DNA of 64,000 nt, taken from assembly GCA_023251535.1 (NCBI GenBank), contig JAHEYP010000003.1, positions 62,001 through 126,000 of the forward strand, read 5' to 3'. Position numbers and translations under genes: made by a program. Below are positions 18,461 to 26,007 of the stretch, one piece after another. The DNA is from Bacteroidota bacterium. Lineage in GTDB: Bacteria > Bacteroidota > Bacteroidia > AKYH767-A > OLB10. Below the pieces are notes generated by a model that saw only the letters and a list, made by a program, of their open reading frames with translations, was not told the origin of the DNA and searched no databases. Position 1 is the stretch's first letter, and each line of letters starts with the position of its first letter.

Positions 18461-18799
18461 ATGACTATGGAACCTCAATTAAAAGAGTGCTATAATCGAG
18501 CACTGAATTATTACAATCAAGGTTATATTTCACACGAGATACACGAAATGCTTAAAAAGGAAGGCGTGGCAGAGCATCTTCTTGCAGAAACTATGTGTAA
18601 TTTAAAGCTCACCATTTACAAGAAAAGAAAAAGTAAAGGTGTTGCTATTGGTGCAATTGGCGGGATAATGCTATTACTTGGATTTGTAGTTTCAGTAATT
18701 ATGTTTCGCAGTGGATATGAGTATGAAATATTCATGTACGGTTTTACCTCAATTGGGACTATTCTCCTTTGTTGGGGAGGATATGAAGTTTTGCATTAA
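18461..18799 (+). CDS. Small membrane protein with N-terminal helical domain
   Basis: A 112-residue protein (or 110 from the second Met). Residues 1-60 are polar and helical (LKECYNRALNYYNQGYISHEI), and look like a short tetratricopeptide-like or helix-turn unit. Two membrane segments follow (about 64-82, GVAIGAIGGIMLLLGFVV, and 89-109). I do not recognise a family. It lies 137 bp after acr3 on the same strand, but co-transcription is uncertain. It converges with the MsrA-like gene. Confidence 0.6.
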   Translation: MTMEPQLKECYNRALNYYNQGYISHEIHEMLKKEGVAEHLLAETMCNLKLTIYKKRKSKGVAIGAIGGIMLLLGFVVSVIMFRSGYEYEIFMYGFTSIGTILLCWGGYEVLH

Positions 18800-18854
18800 T
18801 TGATATGAAATTTTGCCATTCGTTCGTTTAGCCTAATCTATCTCTCATTGGTTG

Positions 18855-19394
18855 CTAAAAGCTGTCAATAATTTTATCTTCAAATCTTCTTTTCATATAT
18901 TTCAACTTAGGCTCAATAACGAATATACTGTAACCGCTTTCGCGATTGAACTTGTAGAAATTTTGATGCAGAGGTTCCGCAGGGTAAAACTGTTTGTATT
19001 CCGAAACTTCAGTAACGATTGGATTTAAATATTGAGTCTTGCATTGATCGATTATCTCGAAAGCCAATTTTCGTTGGTCATCGTGGTGATGAAGGATGAT
19101 AGATCGGAAATGCGTTCCTTTATCGGGGCCTTGAGCATTAAGTGTGGTAGGATCATGTGAGGTGAAGAAAATATTCAATAAGTCGACATAAGTTATTAGT
19201 TCGGGATTATAGATAAGTTGAACTACTTGTGCATGTCCTGTCTTGCCTGAACATATATCCATGTAAGTTGGATTTTCGGTATTTCCTCCAGAATAGCCAC
19301 TGATGCAATTTTCAACACCTTTTACGTTTCTAAAAATGGAGTCAATACACCAAAAGCTACCTCCCCCAAAGGTTGCAAATTCTTTATTATGCAT
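18855..19394 (-). CDS. MsrA-like protein lacking catalytic residues (predicted pseudoenzyme)
   Basis: A 179-residue protein clearly homologous to peptide methionine-(S)-sulfoxide reductase A over its full length (GNTENPTYMDICSGKTGH, THFRSIILHHHDDQ, HQNFYKFN). Aligned by eye to E. coli MsrA, the nucleophilic Cys51 is Ser13 (GGGSFWC instead of GGGCFW), Glu94 is Gln56 (GHAQ), Tyr134 is Phe96 (THFRS), and the resolving cysteine near the C-terminus is Ser (GYSIFVIEPKL). Phe and Trp of the methyl pocket (Phe14, Trp15), Tyr44 and Asp91 remain. The reading frame is intact, so it is not a decayed gene. It probably cannot reduce methionine sulfoxide but may still bind it. It is downstream of an AraC regulator and a DUF417-like gene. 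An alternative is that Cys16 serves as nucleophile. Confidence 0.85.
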   Translation of the reverse strand: MHNKEFATFGGGSFWCIDSIFRNVKGVENCISGYSGGNTENPTYMDICSGKTGHAQVVQLIYNPELITYVDLLNIFFTSHDPTTLNAQGPDKGTHFRSIILHHHDDQRKLAFEIIDQCKTQYLNPIVTEVSEYKQFYPAEPLHQNFYKFNRESGYSIFVIEPKLKYMKRRFEDKIIDSF

Positions 19395-19414
19395 TATAAT
19401 GTTATGAGTTGTAT

Positions 19415-19870
19415 TTAATTTTCTTGATTGGTGATCATATATCCAAAAAGAAGTAATCCTATGCCTAATAAAGTGAAATCCTTAATTAGTAAGGCGTTTT
19501 TAAACAAAGCTTCGGATGCTAAGTTTGCATGTTGAGTTACGTGACTAAATGAAAGTGTTGTTGCAAACAAAATGGTATTCATTGAAATTCCGAGCAATGC
19601 TTTGGTTTTACTCTTGTAATAATAATAAAGTAGATATCCGCTGAGAATTTCAATAGTGCCAAATAATATAACGGTTATGTTGTGGCCTAGTTGATATGAT
19701 ACTTTGGTTAATATTGTATCAGAACACAGTATTTCACTGAACAGTCCATTATTTCTGTTTATAAGAAAAAACAATCCGAAACATATATGAAATGTTCCGA
19801 TTATTGCCAGTGTTATAAAAAGTGAAATAGATAAATTTCTCCTCCAATTTATAATAGATAAAGAGCTCAT
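19415..19870 (-). CDS. DUF417/RclC-like small membrane protein
   Basis: A 151-residue protein with four hydrophobic segments. The pattern GTIEILSGYLL in the second segment region, LFATTLSF in the third and NALLIKDFTLLGIGLLL in the fourth resembles the DUF417 family, which includes RclC, an inner-membrane protein of the reactive-chlorine response in E. coli. That identification is by eye and moderate; a DoxX-like protein is the other option. It lies 20 bp upstream of the MsrA-like gene on the same strand, so the two are probably one transcript, under an AraC-type regulator as in the rcl locus. Confidence 0.55.
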   Translation of the reverse strand: MSSLSIINWRRNLSISLFITLAIIGTFHICFGLFFLINRNNGLFSEILCSDTILTKVSYQLGHNITVILFGTIEILSGYLLYYYYKSKTKALLGISMNTILFATTLSFSHVTQHANLASEALFKNALLIKDFTLLGIGLLLFGYMITNQEN

Positions 19871-19927
19871 TTTTTGAATTAGTTATTTGCAATAATATCT
19901 CTCGAGAAGCTAAAAGATTAATTATTT

Positions 19928-20272
19928 TTAGACTCCGAATTCTCGATTTTTTACCGAATAGAATATTTTCCCATTATTTCTATTCTCTATTACATATATT
20001 ATGCCGAAATTATACTTAAAAACTTGTTTTGTGTTTGTTGGAAATTCCTTTCTCATTGTTAATTGTTCCAGATAAAATATGATAAAAATCATGCCAATAA
20101 CTAACAAATTTGCATGATATTCCCATTTGTTTTGAGGCAAATAATAAATCGGATCTATTTGTCTGAATACAGGCACATAGCTTTCACAAAACTTTTGGAT
20201 GTTTTGTTGTGAATTGTTCCTGAAAAAATATTGATCGTTGTTAGTAAATGTCAGGATTGACCTATATCCTTT
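19928..20272 (-). pseudogene. Hypothetical ORF, probably truncated at the 5' end
   Basis: The frame is open from about 20275 down to a stop at 19928, but it has no ATG before an internal methionine; the first plausible start is GTG at 20176, which gives 82 residues. The sequence upstream of that GTG reads like protein (LTFTNNDQYFFRNNSQQNI), so the coding part probably once began further upstream. The C-terminal part has one hydrophobic segment (NLLVIGMIFIIFYLEQL). I do not recognise a family. It stands between the AraC regulator and the DUF417-like gene on the same strand. Confidence 0.4.
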
Positions 20273-20313
20273 ACGTTAAAAGAAGGATAAAATTATAAGT
20301 CAAATCTCAATCT

Positions 20314-21156
20314 TTATGCTTCTGCTTTTGAAGAGGTATTCTCTCGATATTGAGAAGGTGAAACTCCTTCTCTAGTTTTGAAAAAGTGGCTAAATGCTTG
20401 CAAGTCGTTAAAGTTCATTTCGCTCGCAATTTCTTGAATTGGAGCCGTCGTAAATGTTAACATTCGCTTGGCTTCCAACATTTTTCTATCATTAATAATT
20501 TGCAATGGAGTTTTGTCGATATGTTGCGTAAATAAATTTGAAAGTGTTTTCGGTGATTTATTCAATAGTGAAGCATATTCCGAAACTTTATGTAGTGTTT
20601 TAAAGTTTTTTTCTACCAAGTAGTTAAATTCTCTTATTAAGGCTAGACTTGAATTGTCTACTGGGAGATTTAAGTTATTGTTTTTATACACTCTAATACT
20701 TAAAATCAAGAATCGCTTAAGCAGTGTTTGAAGAATGTCAAGCGTGAAATTGTCACGTTCTTTTATTTCCATTAAAAAACTTTCCCAAATAAAGTTAAAC
20801 TGCTCTTTACGTTCGATGGGGATGGCAATTTTAGGGATATCGGATGCTCCATAAAATAACATTCCTTTACATCCGATATCGTCGTCGTGGTTCTCTAAAC
20901 AATAGAAATGTCGATTAAATTGAATTAAGTTTAGCTTTTCAAAGCAGAAATTTTCGATTTGATGGTACTCGGTGATAAAGATAATATTGTCGGTTTCAAT
21001 TTTGATGGATTGCTTGTCAATATTAAAGTGCGCAGGATTGCCTCTGTTCCAGATTATGCAGAGTCCCTTTCGAAACTCTTTGTCGAATATATGTCTCTGC
21101 TCCGGGAGTATTTCGGATACAAAGATTGTTTCTTCGTGTTGTCCTATAAATTTCAT
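20314..21156 (-). CDS. AraC family transcriptional regulator
   Basis: A 280-residue cytoplasmic DNA-binding protein. The C-terminal hundred residues hold two helix-turn-helix units: HKVSEYASLLNKSPKTLSNLF and PIQEIASEMNFNDLQAFSHF, followed by the family signature GVSPSQYRE. The N-terminal 165 residues form the variable sensor domain with cysteines and histidines (for example HDDDIGCKGM), and look cupin-like. It is the most upstream gene of the locus that contains the DUF417-like and MsrA-like genes. By analogy with RclR it may sense an oxidant, which is inference. Confidence 0.88.
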   Translation of the reverse strand: MKFIGQHEETIFVSEILPEQRHIFDKEFRKGLCIIWNRGNPAHFNIDKQSIKIETDNIIFITEYHQIENFCFEKLNLIQFNRHFYCLENHDDDIGCKGMLFYGASDIPKIAIPIERKEQFNFIWESFLMEIKERDNFTLDILQTLLKRFLILSIRVYKNNNLNLPVDNSSLALIREFNYLVEKNFKTLHKVSEYASLLNKSPKTLSNLFTQHIDKTPLQIINDRKMLEAKRMLTFTTAPIQEIASEMNFNDLQAFSHFFKTREGVSPSQYRENTSSKAEA

Positions 21157-21797
21157 AGTGATTGATTTTACTTGTTTAAATTTCCTTTGAGTTCAGATGG
21201 TCATTTTATCATAGGCAGAGTATGTGGATAGCTTCATTAGCGAAAATGTAAAATAAATTCGAATAATAAAATTTCTTTCCAGCTACCTATGTTTCAAACA
21301 ATAATGTGTTTTGTTTCTTTATTTGAACTTAAATGAGATATAAATCAAGTTATTGTGTTAGTTTGTTGAGTTGGTTCTTTGTTAAATTCCTTTGCTACTA
21401 GGATTTTTTGATGTATATATATTATGCTGAATGAGCATAATTAGCTGTTGATCGGGAAATATTTTTCCTGATCATATTTTTTAATTTGGAGGTATGGAAT
21501 CTTGCTGTTTTTTTAATAGGATTTCAATGATCCTAATTTCACTTTCTTGCATCGATAATGTTTTTATCTCCTACCTTTATTTTATTTCCAAACTGATTAT
21601 TCTATTCAGTCATTTGTTTTTTGAACTATCTCGATTTCTGAATGGAAATTTTAATTTGATCTTCATCTTCCTTTATTTCTTCCATTTTTAAAGGCGACGC
21701 GCAGATTACAATAAGTGTGCCTAAATTTTTTATCTATGGCACAAAAAAAAGGTGACGATTATTTTCGCCACCTTATATTGATGTAAATGATTGAAAT
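21157..21797. other. Long intergenic region with two hairpins and a terminator
   Basis: 641 bases without a credible gene. The only plus-strand ORF (21494-21691) is a low-complexity run of hydrophobic residues and looks random. The region holds the promoter side of the araC gene, two close inverted repeats (ATTATGC/GCATAAT at 21421-21441, and a GATC-bounded one at 21450-21473) and the terminator of the next minus-strand gene. Confidence 0.5.
21749..21774 (-). terminator. Terminator after the arylsulfotransferase-like gene
   Basis: On the minus strand, AGGTGGCG and CGTCACCT pair (one G-U) around an AT-rich loop and are followed by eight T. It lies about 25 bases beyond the stop. Confidence 0.8.
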
Positions 21798-23492
21798 CTA
21801 ATCGGTAATAATTATTTTAAAAACATCTGCTTTGTTGTTACTTTGTTTAATCTGAACTGTGTAAATCCCCGAACCAAATTCTTTCAAGTTGATTTGGTAG
21901 ATGGTTTTGTTGTTAAGAATCTTCTTTCCCATCATATCAAATACTTCTAATTCAAATTGCTTTCCGCTATTTTCTAGTTCTGATATATTTACAATTCCTG
22001 ATGATGGATTTGGAAATACGTTAAATGTACTCTTAGTGTTTTCTTTAATTCCTGTTGCTGTTGTAAAATGATAGCCTTTTGAATATTGATAAACACAACC
22101 GTTATTGTCAGTAATTCTTACTAAATAGATTCCATCAAGAGTTGGAGTAATATTCTGATTTGTTTCTCCAGGAATTAATTGTCCGTTGAAATACCATTGA
22201 TAGGTAGTTGCAGGATCAGAACTTAATGTACCCACATTTTCTGTTATACTCGGTATTGATGGCGCCGCATTGTTTGTATAGCATTCCGAATATCTAAATG
22301 CTTTGGCAGAACTTCCTGATAATATTTTTGTCCAAATTAGTGTGCCACTTGAATCAAATTCCTTTATGTATCCAGATATACCCATGTTTATGAGAATATT
22401 TCCGTTAGGTAGTTGTTGTACACTTCCTTCATTACTGTTATATCCTCCCGATGCTTGTCGTTTGTTGTAAGTTGATGGCGTATATGCTGATCCTAATGTT
22501 ATTGAGTAATTATATCCATTTACAGGAGGCGTAAAGAAGTCTGCGCATGATGCCAATGTTGATATGCCTTGGTTGTTATATCCTGATAAATCGCCCGCAT
22601 TTGTATTTCCTTCTGGTACCCAATGAGCATTATGCACTACGTTGAAAATTTTTGTTCCTGCAGCACCATAGGCTCCAGGATTTCCCCAACGATACAAAAG
22701 ATCTCCTCCTTTTCCGGAATTTCCTCCCGAATGTGTTGCAGCCTCAGCAGTTGTAGTGCTATGATCTATAACATAAACTTCGCTTAAGTTATGCGAACTG
22801 AATGTTATTTGATCTAATATCGGATTGTAATCGACTCCATTCGCATGAAGCCAGTCTTTTGTTGAATTATAGTTGATGTTTAATAGTTCAGGATGATTGA
22901 TTATCGATGTTTGATAGTTTGCCGCCGATGAGTTTGTGTTTTGAACCAAATGATCCCAAGCGTGCCATTCCCATACTACTGTTCCTGTTGTTGCTCCTGT
23001 TGGTTGCACTTCTACAATTTTATCGGGCCACATAATTCCGCTATATGCACTGCATCCTGCTGCCGCTACTTCTGCTGCCGATTTGGATTCATATGCGATC
23101 ATTAGAACGTTGCCATTGGGCATCGGACAAATATCATGATGTGTGCAATACGTTGTTGTTGAATAAACATAGTCCCACAAAACATTTCCGGCATAATCCA
23201 ATTTTTGAACTTCACCTGATATCGGTCCTCCGGAAAATGAATTTCCTGCACGATTGATTGTTCTCCATAAATCTCCTCCAGGCATCATGTATGTAGAATA
23301 ACAATTGGTTTTACCTGCGTTGGTCCATGTATGATAGGGCGTTCCGTTAGTATCTACTAAAACGGCCGATGAATTATTTTTTAATCCGTAAAGTGTATAT
23401 CCAGGATATTGTTGGGCCTTTAAACTTCCACTTAGGATGATCATAAAGGCAATTAGGGTTGGGGTTAATTTCTTTTGTAACAGGGTTCTCAT
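21798..23492 (-). CDS. Secreted arylsulfotransferase-like beta-propeller with T9SS type A domain
   Basis: The open frame reaches 23558, but the natural start is the ATG at 23492 (MRTLLQKKLTPTLIAFMIIL), which gives a signal peptide ending near SLKAQQ and a protein of 564 residues. The propeller part resembles the ASST (arylsulfate sulfotransferase) family: GTPYHTWTN, CTHHDICPMPNGNVLMIAYE, VVWEWHAWDHLVQN, DWLHANGVDYNPILDQI and YRWGNPGAYG. The histidines of the ASST active site are plausibly among these. Residues about 450-490 are Ig-like, and the end is a T9SS type A domain (VFPNPSSGIVNI to GIYTVQIKQS). The enzymatic role is inferred; related proteins often have unknown substrates. Confidence 0.8.
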   Translation of the reverse strand: MRTLLQKKLTPTLIAFMIILSGSLKAQQYPGYTLYGLKNNSSAVLVDTNGTPYHTWTNAGKTNCYSTYMMPGGDLWRTINRAGNSFSGGPISGEVQKLDYAGNVLWDYVYSTTTYCTHHDICPMPNGNVLMIAYESKSAAEVAAAGCSAYSGIMWPDKIVEVQPTGATTGTVVWEWHAWDHLVQNTNSSAANYQTSIINHPELLNINYNSTKDWLHANGVDYNPILDQITFSSHNLSEVYVIDHSTTTAEAATHSGGNSGKGGDLLYRWGNPGAYGAAGTKIFNVVHNAHWVPEGNTNAGDLSGYNNQGISTLASCADFFTPPVNGYNYSITLGSAYTPSTYNKRQASGGYNSNEGSVQQLPNGNILINMGISGYIKEFDSSGTLIWTKILSGSSAKAFRYSECYTNNAAPSIPSITENVGTLSSDPATTYQWYFNGQLIPGETNQNITPTLDGIYLVRITDNNGCVYQYSKGYHFTTATGIKENTKSTFNVFPNPSSGIVNISELENSGKQFELEVFDMMGKKILNNKTIYQINLKEFGSGIYTVQIKQSNNKADVFKIIITD

Positions 23493-23636
23493 GGTTATTA
23501 TTTCTGCTGATATACAATATTGGATAAAACAATCTAAACTATCAATTTTTAAGGACAAAGTATTGGTTTTTGTAGGTTAATTTTAGATTTCTTCTTAAAT
23601 AATGGGTCTGATTAATAGCAAACTCCTAAAAGTTTG

Positions 23637-23667
23637 TTGCTTCGAACATAAAAGAATTTTACCTTTG
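23637..23667 (+). promoter_or_regulatory. Bacteroidota-type promoter of the sensor kinase operon
   Basis: TTG at 23637-23639, a 20-base spacer, then TACCTTTG at 23660-23667, which matches the TAnnTTTG -7 box. A strong purine-rich ribosome site (GGGGGAGG, 23679-23686) sits 7 bases before the ATG at 23694, rare in this phylum. Confidence 0.7.
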
Positions 23668-23693
23668 GATGTAATCATGGGGGAGGTTAATTT

Positions 23694-25247
23694 ATGCTAA
23701 TCAATGTTCGGATACGCGGTCTCGTTATGGGACTGTTTTCGCTAATTGTCTGCATAAATATTTGTTTAGCTCAAGTCCCGGCTGAGCATCTTTCTGTTTG
23801 GCTTAGAGCCGATAAAAATGTGATTATCGACAGGGATTCTGTTTTGCAATGGAATGATTGCAGCGCGAATCAAGTGACGACATTTTCTGTGATGCAGTTG
23901 AAGCCTTTGTTTGTTTCCAACGCTATCAATGGTAAACCTGCTGTTCGCTTTAATGGTCGAAATAATGGTTTGTTAAGCACTCAACCAATTAACAGTTTTG
24001 AGAAACTAAGAGGTACTATCATCATAGTGATGAAAACTAATGGCAGAAGCTATCAGTCGAGTGTAGGTTCCGGAAATGTTTTGTCGACTTATATTGGAAA
24101 TGGGATGGCCTGGCAGTTTAGTTCTACTACTACTAAGTTTTCCTTTTATGATGGTAATGGAGGAGAAGGTACCCAAGTTGGACTTGGGACACCTAGCGAT
24201 TGGTGTATTACATCTTTAGTTAGGATAGAAGATACACTAGTCGATTTTTATTTTAATGGTAGAGTTCAAAATAATTTCCCTGTTAAGGGCATCCCTTCAA
24301 CAATCAATACACTGAAAATCGGATATAATGGATCTAAGTCTTTAAATCCATCTGCTGTAACTGAAGTGTTTAATGGCGATATCGCGGAAATTCTGATATA
24401 CGATATTGCGCTCTCAGAAGATCAATTAGCATCATTGCATGACTACCTTTTTAATAAATATGCAATTAATCAAGCTCCAAAACCATATTACCAGCAGTTT
24501 TGGTTTTATGCATTAATCGGACTAATTATAGTGCTTATGATTTTATTGATTTGGAAGTTTAACCAAACGAGAAAAATTAAAAAGCAATTAGCCATACTTG
24601 CAGTCCAACAAGCATTAGATAAGGAAAGAAAGCGTATAGCCGGTGATATGCACGATGAAATTGGTAGTGGTATAAGCAGAATTGCTTTACTTACTCAGGT
24701 GTTAAAGCAGCAGATCAAGGATGAAAATTTACATGGCAATCTCGATAAATTAAAATCAATTTCACAAGATCTAGGAGGGCAGTTAAATGAAATGATTTGG
24801 AGTGTTAATCCGGAACAAGATAAACTCGATCGCTTGTTAGGTTATATTCGATATTATGTCGTAGAGCTGATGGAAGAAAATAATATCAATGTCTCAATCG
24901 ATTTCCCTGATGTTGTTAATGATAAAAATATTCTACCAGATTTTAGAATGCATTTGTTCTATATTACGAAGGAATCGGTTAATAATGCGCTTAAATATTC
25001 TGGAACTGATAAACTTGAGATGTATTTTAGAATCGATGAGAATGATAATTTTTATTTCTCTATAAAGGATTTCGGTAAAGGATTTGATCCTGAAAATGTA
25101 CGTGCTTTTAGCAATGGATTATCCTCACTTAAAAATAGAGCTAAGACAATTGGATGTGAGTTAGAAATAGTAACTGAGCTTGGAAAAGGTACTGAAATAC
25201 GAGTTTCTGGTATAGTTAAATACTACGAAAGTAGTAGTGTGGGGTAG
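23694..25247 (+). CDS. Sensor histidine kinase with extracellular LamG-like domain
   Basis: A 517-residue inner-membrane kinase. Signal peptide at about residues 1-26; a LamG/concanavalin-like domain at about 30-255 (HLSVWLRADKN, KPAVRFNGRNNGLL, FNGDIAEILIYDIALSEDQL); one membrane segment at 269-288; a short coiled linker; then the dimerisation/phosphoacceptor domain with His320 in AGDMHDEIGSG; and the ATPase domain with the N box KESVNNALKYS and G boxes DFGKGFDPE and GLSSLKNRA. This is the NarL/LytS-type (HisKA_3) kinase class. The periplasmic LamG domain suggests recognition of a carbohydrate or cell-surface polymer, which is inferred. It is paired with the response regulator 39 bp downstream. 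Confidence 0.88.
   Translation: MLINVRIRGLVMGLFSLIVCINICLAQVPAEHLSVWLRADKNVIIDRDSVLQWNDCSANQVTTFSVMQLKPLFVSNAINGKPAVRFNGRNNGLLSTQPINSFEKLRGTIIIVMKTNGRSYQSSVGSGNVLSTYIGNGMAWQFSSTTTKFSFYDGNGGEGTQVGLGTPSDWCITSLVRIEDTLVDFYFNGRVQNNFPVKGIPSTINTLKIGYNGSKSLNPSAVTEVFNGDIAEILIYDIALSEDQLASLHDYLFNKYAINQAPKPYYQQFWFYALIGLIIVLMILLIWKFNQTRKIKKQLAILAVQQALDKERKRIAGDMHDEIGSGISRIALLTQVLKQQIKDENLHGNLDKLKSISQDLGGQLNEMIWSVNPEQDKLDRLLGYIRYYVVELMEENNINVSIDFPDVVNDKNILPDFRMHLFYITKESVNNALKYSGTDKLEMYFRIDENDNFYFSIKDFGKGFDPENVRAFSNGLSSLKNRAKTIGCELEIVTELGKGTEIRVSGIVKYYESSSVG
25221..25236. promoter_or_regulatory. 16-bp palindrome (copy 1), candidate response-regulator site
   Basis: TACTACGAAAGTAGTA lies inside the last codons of the kinase gene, 50 bases upstream of the response regulator start. 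It differs in one base from the copy at 25938-25953. Confidence 0.55.
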
Positions 25248-25286
25248 ATAATTAGCTGTTACATTTGTCGTAGAAAAATCAAAATT

Positions 25287-25913
25287 ATGTCGATTCGCTT
25301 TTGTATTGTAGAAGATGATGAGTTAATCAGAGAAGGGTTTACTCAGGTATTGTCGAATGCCGACGGACTTGAATTTATTGCTTCATATTCCTCAGCAGAG
25401 GCATTTATGAAAGATATTCGAACTTCTCGCCCTGATGTAGTTTTGATGGATATTCAGCTGCCGGGCAGAAGTGGTATTGAATGTGTTTTAGAAATGAAGT
25501 CTAAATACCCCGCTATTCAATTCTTGATTTGTTCTGTTTTCGACGATAATGACAATATTTATGATGCCTTATGTGCAGGTGCAACCGGATATCTTCTGAA
25601 AAGTTGCAATGCTGATCAACTGGTGAACTCTATTTTTGAAATTCATAGAGGAGAGTCTCCTATGAGTGGCACAATTGCTCGTAAGGTAATTGCCAATTTT
25701 CATGGATCGAAAAAGGCGAATGAATATTTGGAGTTACTTTCAGAACGAGAAAGGGAAATATTAGAATTGCTTTCGCGTGGATTTAGATATAAGGAAATAG
25801 CTGATAAATTGTCGTTGAGTGTAGAAACAATACGGACTCATATTCGCAATATTTACCTGAAACTACAAGTGAGCTCGAGAACCGACGCAATCAATAAGGT
25901 TTTTCCTAAGTAA
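25287..25913 (+). CDS. Response regulator, NarL/LuxR family
   Basis: A 208-residue cytoplasmic regulator. The receiver domain (residues 1-120) has the acidic pair Asp10/Asp11, the phosphoacceptor Asp55 in VLMDIQLPG, Ser/Thr near residue 79 (CSVFDD) and the lysine in YLLKSCN. The C-terminal LuxR-type helix-turn-helix (about 142-208) reads LSEREREILELLSRGFRYKE and SVETIRTHIRNIYLKL. It is co-transcribed with the sensor kinase just upstream. The two palindromes at its upstream side and downstream of it are its likely binding sites, which would mean autoregulation and control of the next gene. Confidence 0.93.
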   Translation: MSIRFCIVEDDELIREGFTQVLSNADGLEFIASYSSAEAFMKDIRTSRPDVVLMDIQLPGRSGIECVLEMKSKYPAIQFLICSVFDDNDNIYDALCAGATGYLLKSCNADQLVNSIFEIHRGESPMSGTIARKVIANFHGSKKANEYLELLSEREREILELLSRGFRYKEIADKLSLSVETIRTHIRNIYLKLQVSSRTDAINKVFPK

Positions 25914-25937
25914 TTTACATCATTTTTTGTTCGAGAT

Positions 25938-25953
25938 TACTACTAAAGTAGTA
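25938..25953. promoter_or_regulatory. 16-bp palindrome (copy 2), candidate response-regulator site
   Basis: TACTACTAAAGTAGTA lies 54 bases upstream of the start of the T9SS protein gene at 26008. It is a full palindrome except for its central two bases and equals copy 1 at 15 of 16 positions. Confidence 0.6.
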
Positions 25954-26007
25954 TAGCCTTTACGATTTAATCATCTGATTTTTGTTGCACTATCTAATCG
26001 TATTGCA

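Noticed and set aside
21494-21691. 65-residue hydrophobic plus-strand ORF
   Set aside because: Low-complexity Phe/Leu/Ile/Ser run in T-rich DNA, no start context, no homology seen.
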